Program-made: the position numbers and the translations under genes | Source: Paracoccus sp. M683 | GTDB taxonomy: Bacteria > Pseudomonadota > Alphaproteobacteria > Rhodobacterales > Rhodobacteraceae | Direction of reading: 5' to 3' | Assembly (NCBI RefSeq): GCF_007096355.1 | Contig: NZ_VKDF01000005.1 | Coordinates: forward strand, 1 to 64,000 | DNA length: 64,000 nucleotides | Shown here: in pieces, positions 1 through 7,796 of the stretch | Layout of the letters: the number at the start of each line of letters is the position of its first letter | Position numbering within the stretch: the first letter of the stretch is position 1 | Notes under the pieces: generated by a model | The model's database searches: none | Told to the model about the DNA's origin: nothing | What the model saw: only the letters and a program-made list of their open reading frames with translations

Positions 1-140
1 TGGGCGATGGAGGCGCCGGCCTCGAAGGCGGCATGGGTCGATTCGATCTGTTCCGCAACGGTGATCGGGACCGCTGGGTTGTTCGACTTGGTCGGAAGGC
101 TGCCCGTGATGGCAACACAGATAATGCAGGGCGTGGTCAT
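1..140 (-). CDS. BKACE-family beta-keto acid cleavage enzyme (DUF849), 5' fragment
   Basis: Only the first 46 codons lie in the window. The N-terminus (MTTPCIICVAITGS, then AFEAGASIA) is the typical start of the BKACE/DUF849 TIM-barrel family, Zn-dependent enzymes that condense a beta-keto acid with acetyl-CoA to give acetoacetate and a new CoA ester. The ATG follows a GAGG ribosome site and lies 9 bp after the pcaG stop, so it is the fourth gene of the pcaC-pcaH-pcaG operon. A beta-keto acid of the pathway, such as 3-oxoadipate, is the obvious candidate substrate, but that is inferred from context. The metal and substrate residues are outside the window. Confidence 0.8.
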   Translation of the reverse strand, partial: MTTPCIICVAITGSLPTKSNNPAVPITVAEQIESTHAAFEAGASIA

Positions 141-149
141 TGCGATGCC

Positions 150-770
150 TCAGATATCAAAGAATACGGTTTCGTCATCGCCTTGCAGGCGGATGTCGAA
201 GCGATAGACAGGGGTGCCGTCGCGATCTTCGCGTTTCGCGATCAGCGTGGCGCGGCGCTTTTCCCATTCGACCAGATTGATGACCGGGTCGTTCGCGTTC
301 GCCTCGGCCTCGTCGCTGAAATACATCCGCGTGTTCAGCCCGATATTGATGCCGCGCGCGACGATCCACAGGTTCATATGCGGTGCCATCAAGCGACCAT
401 AGCGGCCCATGACCGCGCCGGGCTTGACCGTGTCAAAACCCCATTTCCCGGTGTCGAAATCGGTGATGACGCGGCCCCAGCCACGAAAGCCGTCCTCGAC
501 CTGGCCGCCGCCCTCGGGATGGGCGTAATGGCCGTCGGCATTGGCCTGCCAGACCTCGATCAGCACGTCCTTGACCGGGCTGCCAATGCCGTCGATCACC
601 AGCCCCTCGACCCGGATCCGCTCGCCCTTGGCATTCGGCCCGGCAATATCCCAGCCCAGCTCTTCGCGGTAGATGTCAAAGCCGGCAGCGCCCGGCGCAA
701 GGCCGATATGGACATATGGACCAGCGGTCTGCGAGGCGCTTTCACGAAGATAATCAAGCTTTTGTGTCAT
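150..770 (-). CDS. pcaG: protocatechuate 3,4-dioxygenase, alpha subunit
   Basis: The 206-residue product is the alpha subunit of the intradiol dioxygenase that opens protocatechuate between C3 and C4 to 3-carboxy-cis,cis-muconate. It has the intradiol fold, with motifs VLIEVWQANADGHYAHPE (residues about 69-86) and KPGAVMGRYGRLMAPHMNLWI. The position equivalent to the second iron Tyr is Val (GAV rather than GAY) and the HIH pair is absent, as expected for the alpha subunit, which does not bind the catalytic iron. It starts 3 bp after the pcaH stop, so the two subunits are made together. The length is normal. Confidence 0.95.
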   Translation of the reverse strand: MTQKLDYLRESASQTAGPYVHIGLAPGAAGFDIYREELGWDIAGPNAKGERIRVEGLVIDGIGSPVKDVLIEVWQANADGHYAHPEGGGQVEDGFRGWGRVITDFDTGKWGFDTVKPGAVMGRYGRLMAPHMNLWIVARGINIGLNTRMYFSDEAEANANDPVINLVEWEKRRATLIAKREDRDGTPVYRFDIRLQGDDETVFFDI

Positions 771-773
771 GGC

Positions 774-1496
774 TCAGTTCCCCTCCGGCCGGTTCTCGAA
801 ATAGGTCGAACGCCGCCCGCGCAGCACGATGTCGAACTTGTAGGCGATGCTGTCCAGCGGCACCGTCGCGTTCATGTCCAGCCTGGCGGTCAGCTGCTGG
901 ATGGCATCCGCATCGGGAATCGTGGCCACGATAGGGCAGATCGGGATCAGCGGGTCACCTTCGAAATACAGCTGGGTGATCAGGCGCTGGCTGAAGGAAT
1001 GGCCAAAAACCGAGACATGGATATGTGCCGGACGCCAGTTGTTCACCCAGTTACGCCAGGGATAGGCGCCGGGCTTGATGGTGCGGAACACATAGCGCCC
1101 CTGATCGTCGGTGATCGTGCGCCCGCAGCCGCCGAAATTCGGGTCCAGCGCGCCCAGATAGGTATCCTTCTTGTGGCGATAGCGGCCGCTGGCATTGGCC
1201 TGCCAGATCTCGACCAGCGTATTGGGCACCGGACGGGCGTTTTCATCCAGCACCCGGCCATGAAGAATGATCCGCTCGCCCACCGGGTCGCCGGATTTGG
1301 CATAGTTGCGGATCAGGTCATTGTCGATCGGGTCGATATCGCCATGGCCAAAGGTGGGGCCGGTGATTTCGCTGGCCGATTGCTGCAACGAGATCATTGA
1401 ATAGCGCGGGCTGCGCGCCACCGAGGTCTTGTAGTCGGGGGTCAGCGCGGGCGGGTGCAGGCGCCGGTCACGTTGATAATATTCACCTTGGGTCAT
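774..1496 (-). CDS. pcaH: protocatechuate 3,4-dioxygenase, beta subunit
   Basis: This 240-residue subunit carries the catalytic Fe(III) site. The four expected ligands are visible: Tyr106 (SGRYRH), Tyr145 (KPGAYPW), His158 and His160 ([10 protein letters not shown]). Their spacings of 39, 13 and 2 residues match the known PcaH site. With PcaG it forms the (alpha-beta)n dioxygenase of the beta-ketoadipate pathway in the cytoplasm. Its ATG overlaps the pcaC stop (ATGA, 1493-1496), a sign of translational coupling. The long N-terminus before the fold (about 50 residues) is usual for beta subunits. Confidence 0.96.
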   Translation of the reverse strand: MTQGEYYQRDRRLHPPALTPDYKTSVARSPRYSMISLQQSASEITGPTFGHGDIDPIDNDLIRNYAKSGDPVGERIILHGRVLDENARPVPNTLVEIWQANASGRYRHKKDTYLGALDPNFGGCGRTITDDQGRYVFRTIKPGAYPWRNWVNNWRPAHIHVSVFGHSFSQRLITQLYFEGDPLIPICPIVATIPDADAIQQLTARLDMNATVPLDSIAYKFDIVLRGRRSTYFENRPEGN

Positions 1497-1906
1497 TGGT
1501 CATCCTCCCCATTTACCTTGGCTGCGTCCATTTCGGCATAGGTCTGTCGCGCCAGTTTCAGCGCATGATTGGCGCGCGGCACGCCAGCATAGATGGCGAC
1601 ATGCTGGAACGCCTCGGCCACGTCGCGGCGGCTGGCACCCGTGCGGGCGGTGGCGCGGATATGCATCGGGATTTCCTCGAAATTCCCGGTCGCGGCCAGC
1701 AATGCCAGCGTCAGCATGGACCGCTCGCGCAAGCTGATCGCATCGCTGGCCCAGACCGTGCCCCAGGCCCCTTCGGTGATCATCTGCTGGAAGGGCGCGT
1801 CCAGATCGGTCTTGGCGGCCTCGGCCCGGTTCACATGGGCATCGCCCAGAACCTTGCGGCGGATGGCCATGCCGGCATCATGGCGCGATGGCGATTTGTC
1901 TTGCAT
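1493..1906 (-). CDS. pcaC: 4-carboxymuconolactone decarboxylase
   Basis: The 137-residue protein belongs to the carboxymuconolactone decarboxylase/AhpD fold. Visible features are the [28 protein letters not shown] helix region and [30 protein letters not shown], which holds the conserved HI and H-x-A-x-Y-A-G motifs. It converts gamma-carboxymuconolactone to beta-ketoadipate enol-lactone. It is the first gene of the operon and has a strong AGGAGG site before its ATG. Neither the cycloisomerase pcaB nor the enol-lactone hydrolase pcaD is in the window, so the operon layout differs from pcaDCHGB. Confidence 0.95.
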   Translation of the reverse strand: MQDKSPSRHDAGMAIRRKVLGDAHVNRAEAAKTDLDAPFQQMITEGAWGTVWASDAISLRERSMLTLALLAATGNFEEIPMHIRATARTGASRRDVAEAFQHVAIYAGVPRANHALKLARQTYAEMDAAKVNGEDDQ

Positions 1907-1975
1907 CAGAAATCCTCCTGTTCATAACATATCCGCCATGAAGCGGCAGGAATAATGCAAAATGAGGCGATTTTC

Positions 1976-1991
1976 ATAACCGTATGATTAT
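1976..1991. promoter_or_regulatory. candidate PcaQ operator between pcaC and pcaQ
   Basis: The sequence ATAACC-GTAT-GATTAT resembles the PcaQ site described in rhizobia (ATAACC-N4-GGTTAA). The left half is exact and the right half matches at 4 of 6 positions. It lies between the divergent pcaC and pcaQ and overlaps the first codons of pcaQ (1984 or 1990), so PcaQ bound here could activate pcaCHG and also block its own translation start or transcription. Binding is inferred. Confidence 0.5.
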
Positions 1992-2889
1992 GCATCCTGG
2001 GGTCAAATTGCGGCACCTGCGCGCCTTTGCCGCCATCGCTGATGAAGGCAGCCTGTCCGCCGTCGCCCGCGCGCAGGGCGTCAGCCAGCCCGCGATCAGC
2101 CGCACGCTGGCCGAGCTTGAGGCCCTGTTGGGCGCCCCGCTGTTTCACCGCGAAAATCGCCGCCTGATCCTGACCCCGCAGGGCGCGGTCTTTCGCCGCC
2201 ATGTGCATCTGGCCTTGCAGGCGCTGGATGCGGGGGCTGCGGCGACCCGGCCCGGCGCGACCGGCGGGGTGATCCGGGTGGGCATCCTGCCCACGGCGGC
2301 CACGCGCCTGTTCCCGCGCGTGGCGCTGCGCCTTCGCGAGATCGCCCCGGAGCTGCTGCTGAAGATCGAGACCGGGCCGCATACCTATCTGGTCCGCATG
2401 TTGCGCGACGGGCAGATCGACCTGATGGTGGGCCGGATGCCGGATGCGGATCAGACGGCGGGTCTGGCCTTCCAGCATCTCTACGAGGAAGAGGTTGTTC
2501 TGGTCGCCCGCGCCGGGCATCCCTTGGCCAGGCTTGCGCCGCGCGAGTTGCTGCGGCAGGTGCCGGTGGTGCTGCCGCCTGAAACCGCGATCATCCGCCG
2601 CCCGGTGAATGAATATCTGGCCGCGTTGAACCTGATCGGTCTGCGCCCCGCCTTCGAGACCGCCGCGCTGGCCATCGGGCGCGGCATTCTGGCGGCCTCG
2701 GACGCGGTCTGGTTCATCTCGCGCGGGGTGATCGAGGCGGAACTGGAACGCGGCGATCTGGTCGAGCTGCCGACCGGGGTGCGGTTCCTGTCGGGCGCCG
2801 TGGGGCTGACCTATCGCCAGTCGGGGGCGCCGGTGCCGGGGCTGGACCTGCTGATGCAGCTGGCGCAGGACGCGGCCCCGCATGGCTAG
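1984..2889 (+). CDS. pcaQ: LysR-type activator of the pca operon
   Basis: The 301-residue LysR regulator has an N-terminal helix-turn-helix (about residues 8-67, LRHLRAFAAIADEGSLSAVARAQGVSQPAISRTL region) and a periplasmic-binding-like effector domain (about 95-300). Its position, divergent from pcaCHG, and its sequence type fit PcaQ, which senses beta-carboxymuconate or its lactone. An ATG at 1990 is an equally possible start, and no strong ribosome site decides between them. Its stop overlaps the quiC stop: the two genes converge and share the CTAG at 2886-2889. Confidence 0.85.
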   Translation: MIMHPGVKLRHLRAFAAIADEGSLSAVARAQGVSQPAISRTLAELEALLGAPLFHRENRRLILTPQGAVFRRHVHLALQALDAGAAATRPGATGGVIRVGILPTAATRLFPRVALRLREIAPELLLKIETGPHTYLVRMLRDGQIDLMVGRMPDADQTAGLAFQHLYEEEVVLVARAGHPLARLAPRELLRQVPVVLPPETAIIRRPVNEYLAALNLIGLRPAFETAALAIGRGILAASDAVWFISRGVIEAELERGDLVELPTGVRFLSGAVGLTYRQSGAPVPGLDLLMQLAQDAAPHG

Positions 2890-4763
2890 CGACGGGGCAC
2901 GGCAGCGGGGCGGGCACCGCGTTTCTGTGCCGCGATGCGGAAGGGGGCGTTGGGGGCGCCGTAACCCTGATAGCCGTTCTCGCGCTGGATGATCTCGAAG
3001 AAGAAGCCACCGGGCTGGGTGTCCGAATAGAACTGGAAGAACCGGCCCCTGTCATCCTCGTCATAAAGCACATTCGCCTGGCGCATCCGGGCGACCAGAT
3101 CGGCGGAAAGGCCGAACCGCGCCGCCACGTCGTCATAGTAATTCGCGCCGATCTGCAACACCGGAAAGCCGCGCTCGGACATGGTCTTGGCGCTGGCAAA
3201 GATGTCGTCGGTGGCCAGTGCGACATGCTGGACCGATGAACCAAAGCTGTCCGCAATAAAGCGCCCGGCCAAGGTGCCGCGCGCCTCGGCCCCGTTCAGG
3301 GTGACGCGCAGGCCCCCAGATTGCACGGCTTGCGACCGCACCAGACCGGCGGGATCGGCCACATCGACCATCGGCGCCTTCTGCGCCTCGAAGATCGAGG
3401 TGTAGAACAGTGACCAACTGAGCATTTCGTCATAGGCCATGGTCTGCGCGATATGGTCGATGCCGGTCAGGCCGGCGCCCGGCGGGGCGGGCTGGGTGGT
3501 GAAATCCACGTCCCAGATGCGGCCCAGATCGGAACTGCTGTCCAGAAACCGGATCATGCTGCCGCCGACCCCGCGAATGGCCGGGATCGTGAGTTCGCCC
3601 TTGGGGTTGGCCTGCGGATGGGGCCGCGCCAGCAGCGCCGTGGCCCGGTCGAAACCCGCCTGCGCATCGGGCATCATCAGCGCGATTTCCGAAACCGTGG
3701 TGCCATGCGCAACGTAAGAGCTGCCGGCAAACCCCTCGCTATCGGTATTGACCAGCACATTCGCGCCGCCCTGCCGCCACAGCGTTACGGGCTTGGATAC
3801 ATGCCGCCCGGCACGGGAAAAGCCCAGGGCGTGCAGCATGTTTTCCAGCGCCGGGGCGTCGGTATCCGAGGTGGCGAATTCGATGAACTCGATCCGTTGA
3901 ACCTGCTCGGGGGCTGGGAAGGGGGGCAGGTCGACTGGCAGGGCAGGTTCCTCGCGCCGGACCTTGTCCATGGTGGCGATCAGGCTGCGATGGCCGTCCT
4001 GCGCGACCAGCCGGGGCAGGCCCGCGCGGAACTGGTCGTTGAAGATTTCCAGGCTCAGCGGCCCGTCATAGCCGGTGGCGGCGACGGCGCGCATGAAGCC
4101 GGATACGTCCAGATCGCCCTCGCCCGGCATGTTGCGGAAATGGCGCGACCAGTAAAGCAGGTCCATCGGGATCGCGGGTGCGTCGGCCAGTTGCACGAAA
4201 AAGATGCGGTCGCCCGGAATGCTGCGGATGCTGGCCGGGTCGATGCCGCGGCCAAGCGTGTGGAAACTGTCAAGGATCAGCCCGACATTCGGATGATCGG
4301 CGCGGCGCACGACCTCCCACGCGTCGCGGTGGTCGTTGATGTGGCGGCCCCAGCAAAGTGCCTCGAAACCGACGCGGACGCCGTGCTTCCGCGCCAACTC
4401 GCCCAGTTCGGCAAAGTCGTCAGCCATGCGGCTGATCCCGCCCAAAGCCTGCGGATGGACCGAGGAACAGACAAGGATCAGATCGGTGCCAAGCTGGTTC
4501 ATCAGCTCGAACTTGCGTTCGGCGCGGGCGAAGGCGCGGGCGCGCAGGGGCTCGGGCAGGCCCTCGAAATCGCGGAAGGGCTGGAACAGGGTGATTTCCA
4601 GGCCCGCATCGCGGACCATGCGGCCCACATCCTGCGGGGCATGGTCCGAGGCGATGAAATCCTGCTCGAAGATCTCGATCCCGTCAAAGCCGGCCGCCGC
4701 GATGGCGTCCAGCTTTTCCGTGAATGTGCCCGAGATCGAGACCGTCGCGATCGAGGTTTTCAT
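2886..4763 (-). CDS. quiC: 3-dehydroshikimate dehydratase (TIM barrel fused to HPPD-like domain)
   Basis: The 625-residue two-domain protein matches the QuiC1 type. The N-terminal sugar-isomerase-like TIM barrel (1-270) carries metal ligands Glu134, Asp165, Gln191 and Glu239, the same numbers as in Pseudomonas QuiC1. His168 follows in DSFHTLGRG. The C-terminal part (about 285-610) is a 4-hydroxyphenylpyruvate-dioxygenase-like VOC double domain. The enzyme dehydrates 3-dehydroshikimate to protocatechuate and so feeds the adjacent pcaGH. It is the last gene of the tctCBA-dehydrogenase-quiC operon, and its ATG overlaps the dehydrogenase stop (4760-4763). The role of the VOC domain is not evident from sequence. 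Confidence 0.93.
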   Translation of the reverse strand: MKTSIATVSISGTFTEKLDAIAAAGFDGIEIFEQDFIASDHAPQDVGRMVRDAGLEITLFQPFRDFEGLPEPLRARAFARAERKFELMNQLGTDLILVCSSVHPQALGGISRMADDFAELGELARKHGVRVGFEALCWGRHINDHRDAWEVVRRADHPNVGLILDSFHTLGRGIDPASIRSIPGDRIFFVQLADAPAIPMDLLYWSRHFRNMPGEGDLDVSGFMRAVAATGYDGPLSLEIFNDQFRAGLPRLVAQDGHRSLIATMDKVRREEPALPVDLPPFPAPEQVQRIEFIEFATSDTDAPALENMLHALGFSRAGRHVSKPVTLWRQGGANVLVNTDSEGFAGSSYVAHGTTVSEIALMMPDAQAGFDRATALLARPHPQANPKGELTIPAIRGVGGSMIRFLDSSSDLGRIWDVDFTTQPAPPGAGLTGIDHIAQTMAYDEMLSWSLFYTSIFEAQKAPMVDVADPAGLVRSQAVQSGGLRVTLNGAEARGTLAGRFIADSFGSSVQHVALATDDIFASAKTMSERGFPVLQIGANYYDDVAARFGLSADLVARMRQANVLYDEDDRGRFFQFYSDTQPGGFFFEIIQRENGYQGYGAPNAPFRIAAQKRGARPAAVPRR

Positions 4764-5608
4764 ACCACTTCATCCGTTGTCAGAAGCTGATGGCGCAGGG
4801 CATCCGCGTCCAGCGGCAGGCCCGAGAACAGTTTCCAGGCATGGACGCCCTGAAAGAAGAACAATTCCCACCCGGATACGATCTTCAGCCCATGGGCTGC
4901 GGCTTCGGTCAGGAATTGCGTGTCGGGGGGCGTATAGACCGCGTCAAAGGCCCATTCCGTACCGGCAAGCGCCGCGCCGGCAATCGGCGTCCCTTCATAT
5001 CCGACCATCCCGACAGGGGTGCAGTTGATGACGCCTTGGACGCCCCTCGCGGCCTCTTCGGCATTCTGATGCACCGTCACGACCATCGCCGGGGTGGCGC
5101 GGCGCAGGTCCTCGGCCAAAGCCTCGGCCTTGGCCATGTCGCGGTCGACCAGCCGCAGGCTTGAGGCGCCAAGGGCGATCAGGCCGAAGGCGACGGCGCG
5201 GCCGACGCCTCCGGTTCCGATCATCAGCACCGCTCCGGGCGGGGTCTCGCCGCGCACAAGGTGATAGGCTGCGACAAAGCCGGAATAGTCGGTGTTGTGG
5301 CCTTCGGGACCACTCGCCCCGAAGATCACCGTATTCACCGCCGCGATGGCCGCGACCAGCGGATCGTCGATCCGCACCTTTTTCGCCGCCCGTTCCTTAT
5401 AGGGATAGGTGACGTTGATGCCGCGAAAATCGCCCGCCGCGCAATCGGCGAAAAGCTGGTCGAAGTCGCGCCCCATCTGCTGCGGCACCAGCCGGTCATA
5501 GGTGACGGCAACGCCGTTCTGGCGACCGGCCAGCGTTTGCAGCAAGGGCGTGCGCGATTTGGCGATATTGTCGCCGATCAGGCCCAGATGCAGGGTCGGG
5601 GCGGACAT
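4760..5608 (-). CDS. shikimate/quinate 5-dehydrogenase (AroE family, catabolic type)
   Basis: The 282-residue enzyme has the substrate motif AKSRTP (16-21), catalytic Lys71 in NVTYPYKE, Asp107 in HNTDYSG and a Rossmann GTGGVG (131-136). The acidic Asp155 at the end of beta-2 (LVDRD), where NADP-dependent AroE has NRT, suggests NAD preference, as in catabolic quinate/shikimate dehydrogenases. It would oxidise shikimate or quinate to the 3-dehydro form for QuiC. The start at 5608 is chosen for its AGGAGG site and its overlap with the tctA stop (TAATG). An upstream in-frame ATG at 5662 lies inside tctA and has no such support. Which substrate is preferred cannot be read from sequence. Confidence 0.88.
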   Translation of the reverse strand: MSAPTLHLGLIGDNIAKSRTPLLQTLAGRQNGVAVTYDRLVPQQMGRDFDQLFADCAAGDFRGINVTYPYKERAAKKVRIDDPLVAAIAAVNTVIFGASGPEGHNTDYSGFVAAYHLVRGETPPGAVLMIGTGGVGRAVAFGLIALGASSLRLVDRDMAKAEALAEDLRRATPAMVVTVHQNAEEAARGVQGVINCTPVGMVGYEGTPIAGAALAGTEWAFDAVYTPPDTQFLTEAAAHGLKIVSGWELFFFQGVHAWKLFSGLPLDADALRHQLLTTDEVV

Positions 5609-7125
5609 TACTGTGCCTCCTGGTTCTTGTTGCGCAGCAGTTTTGCCTTCAGCCGGGTCCATAGCGGGGTCTGGCTGAAGAAGATGAAAATCACCGCCAG
5701 AAACAGAGCCAGCGACAGGGGGCTGGTGAGGATGCCATGGAAAAAGCGGCCCAGATCCTCGCGTTCGGAAATGATCGCCCGGCGCCAGTTGTCATCCAGC
5801 AGCCGCGACAGGATCACGCCCAGAATGACGGGCCCAAGCGGATAGCCATAGCTGCGCATGAAATATCCCAGCACACCAAAGGCCAACATCCAATAGACAT
5901 CGGTGATCGAGTTGTTGACGGCATAGGCACCGACCACCGACAGCAGCATGATCATCGGGATCAGCACGGCGCGCGGCATTTCCACGATCTTGGTGAACAG
6001 CCTGATGCCGGTCAGGCCGAAGATCAGCATGAAGAAGTTCGCGACGACCAGCGCGCCGACGATGAACCAGAACATGTCCGGCTGTTCCACCATCAGCATC
6101 GGGCCGGGGTTCAGCCCGTGGATGAACAGCGCGCCAATCATGATGGCGGTGACCGCATCGCCCGGAATGCCAAGCGTCATCATCGGGATGAAGGCCCCGC
6201 CCACGGCCGCGTTATTGGCGGTCTCGGGCGCGACCAGCCCCTCGATGGCGCCCTTGCCAAAGGGGCGCGAGGGCTTGCGGGTCACGCGCTTGGCGTGGTC
6301 ATAGGCCATCAGCGCGGCGATATCCCCGCCCGTGCCCGGCAGCGCGCCGATGATCACCCCGATGGACGAGGTTTGCAGCGACAGGGGCAGGTATTTCTTG
6401 ATCGTGCCAAAGCTGGGGACGATACGGCTGATCTTTTGCTTGACGGCGGCCGAGTCCAGGTGGTGCAACTGGGCCAAAGCCTCGGATACGCCGAACATGC
6501 CGATCATCACGGCGATGAAGGAAATCCCCGACTGCATCAAGGGCAGGTCATAGGTGAAGCGGCCGGTAAAGGTCAGCGGGTCCATGCCCACCATGCCGAT
6601 CAGGATGCCGAAGGCGCCCGAGAAGATGCCCTTGACCAGGCTTTCACCCGACAGTGAACCGACCAGCAGAATGCCCAGGATCGCCAGCAACATATAGTCG
6701 CGCGGCTGGAATTTCAGCGCGAATTGTGACACCGACGGCGCGGCCAGCGCCAGCACGATGATGCCGATGAAACCGCCAAAGAAGGACATGACCGTGGTGA
6801 TGCCGATGGCGGTGCCCGCCTCGCCGCGCTGCGCCATGGGATAGCCGTCCATGGCGGTGGCAATGGCCGAGGGCGCGCCGGGGATGTTCAGCAGGATGGC
6901 CGTGCGCGAGCCGCCATAGACCCCGCCCATGAAGATGCCGATCATCAGCGCGATGGCGGGATGCACATCCCATGAGAAGGTGAAGGAAATCAGGATCGAG
7001 ACGGCCATGGTGACCGACAGGCCGGGAATGGCGCCGATATAGACCCCGGCAAAGGTGCCCGCAGCGACCAGTGCCAGAAGCTTGAGGTCGGTGAAGACCA
7101 TGAAAAAGGCTGCGAATGCGTCCAT
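5608..7125 (-). CDS. tctA: tripartite tricarboxylate transporter large permease (TctA)
   Basis: The 505-residue integral membrane protein of the TctA family has about 12 hydrophobic segments. The conserved N-terminal GVYIGAIPGLS loop and a GxxxGxLPGTGGD motif (IGALPGTGGDIAA, about residue 255) mark the two halves. It forms the channel of a TTT importer together with TctB and the binding protein TctC, all in this operon. The start at 7125 follows a GGAGG site and lies 1 bp past the tctB stop. Because shikimate dehydrogenase and quiC are downstream, the cargo may be quinate, shikimate or a related acid rather than citrate. This is inferred. Confidence 0.92.
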   Translation of the reverse strand: MDAFAAFFMVFTDLKLLALVAAGTFAGVYIGAIPGLSVTMAVSILISFTFSWDVHPAIALMIGIFMGGVYGGSRTAILLNIPGAPSAIATAMDGYPMAQRGEAGTAIGITTVMSFFGGFIGIIVLALAAPSVSQFALKFQPRDYMLLAILGILLVGSLSGESLVKGIFSGAFGILIGMVGMDPLTFTGRFTYDLPLMQSGISFIAVMIGMFGVSEALAQLHHLDSAAVKQKISRIVPSFGTIKKYLPLSLQTSSIGVIIGALPGTGGDIAALMAYDHAKRVTRKPSRPFGKGAIEGLVAPETANNAAVGGAFIPMMTLGIPGDAVTAIMIGALFIHGLNPGPMLMVEQPDMFWFIVGALVVANFFMLIFGLTGIRLFTKIVEMPRAVLIPMIMLLSVVGAYAVNNSITDVYWMLAFGVLGYFMRSYGYPLGPVILGVILSRLLDDNWRRAIISEREDLGRFFHGILTSPLSLALFLAVIFIFFSQTPLWTRLKAKLLRNKNQEAQ

Positions 7126-7126
7126 C

Positions 7127-7696
7127 TCAGGCCCCTCCACCCAGCATATTGCGGAAGAATTGCAGCATCTCGGCCTCGGGGAAGATGCCGGCGGGCATCA
7201 GGACCGAAAAGATGACGCGGAAGACGAGATAGATGATGGCCAGCGTCAGCAGCGATATGGCCAGCGTCCGGCCCCAGCCCTGACGCCACAACAGCTTGAT
7301 CGACAGGGTCAGGAACAGAAATGAGGTCGGCAGAAACCCAAGCGGTTTCAGCGCCAGCGCATAGCCCAGCAGCAGCAGCGCCATCACGATCAGCACGGGG
7401 GGCAGGATCTCGCGGCTGAAGGTCTGGCCCGCGATCTGCGGCAGTTTCCAGGTGCGCAGGGCGATCAGCCCCCCGGTAAGGCACATGATCAGCGTGGTGA
7501 CCATGGGCAGGGTTCCGGGCGCCGACAGGGCCTCGAAACCCGAGATGTCATAGGCGCTATACAGCAGGAACAGGCTTGCCAGAAGCAGCAGGATGGTAAA
7601 ACCGGCCTCGCCCGGACGACGGGTGTCGCGGGGATGTTCATGAAGATCGGTTACGTCGTCCTGCATCGCATCTGTGTCGTGATCGGTCGGGGACAT
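7127..7696 (-). CDS. tctB: tripartite tricarboxylate transporter small permease (TctB)
   Basis: The 189-residue membrane protein has a charged N-terminal tail of about 30 residues and then four hydrophobic segments, the TctB pattern. It pairs with TctA in the inner membrane. The ATG is preceded by AAGGAGGG. It is separated from tctC by 100 bp that hold a strong hairpin and is almost contiguous with tctA. The sequence is typical of this poorly conserved family, and the assignment rests on both topology and neighbours. Confidence 0.88.
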   Translation of the reverse strand: MSPTDHDTDAMQDDVTDLHEHPRDTRRPGEAGFTILLLLASLFLLYSAYDISGFEALSAPGTLPMVTTLIMCLTGGLIALRTWKLPQIAGQTFSREILPPVLIVMALLLLGYALALKPLGFLPTSFLFLTLSIKLLWRQGWGRTLAISLLTLAIIYLVFRVIFSVLMPAGIFPEAEMLQFFRNMLGGGA

Positions 7697-7762
7697 GGCA
7701 CCCTCCTTGTCGCACAGGTTCAGGATGGAACGGCGGTGGACGGGACCAGCGCCGGTATGCGG

Positions 7763-7788
7763 GCGCGGGGCCGGTCATGGCCCCGCGC
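7763..7788 (-). repeat. intercistronic hairpin after tctC
   Basis: A perfect 10-bp stem (GCGCGGGGCC / GGCCCCGCGC) with a 6-base loop begins 9 bp after the tctC stop and ends before tctB. No U-run follows it in the direction of transcription, so it is better read as an mRNA-stabilising or processing hairpin than as a full terminator. It would favour more binding protein than permease. Confidence 0.6.
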
Positions 7789-7796
7789 GGCAGATC

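Noticed and set aside
33-1400. Long plus-strand open frame (455 codons) over pcaG and pcaH
   Set aside because: It is antisense to two certain genes, has no ribosome site and its product is rich in Arg, Asp and Gly without any family motif; it is a by-product of high GC in third positions.
774-1496. PcaH/PcaG possibly catechol 1,2-dioxygenase or hydroxyquinol dioxygenase
   Set aside because: Two distinct subunits, protocatechuate-type length and the neighbouring pcaC and pcaQ argue for protocatechuate 3,4-dioxygenase.
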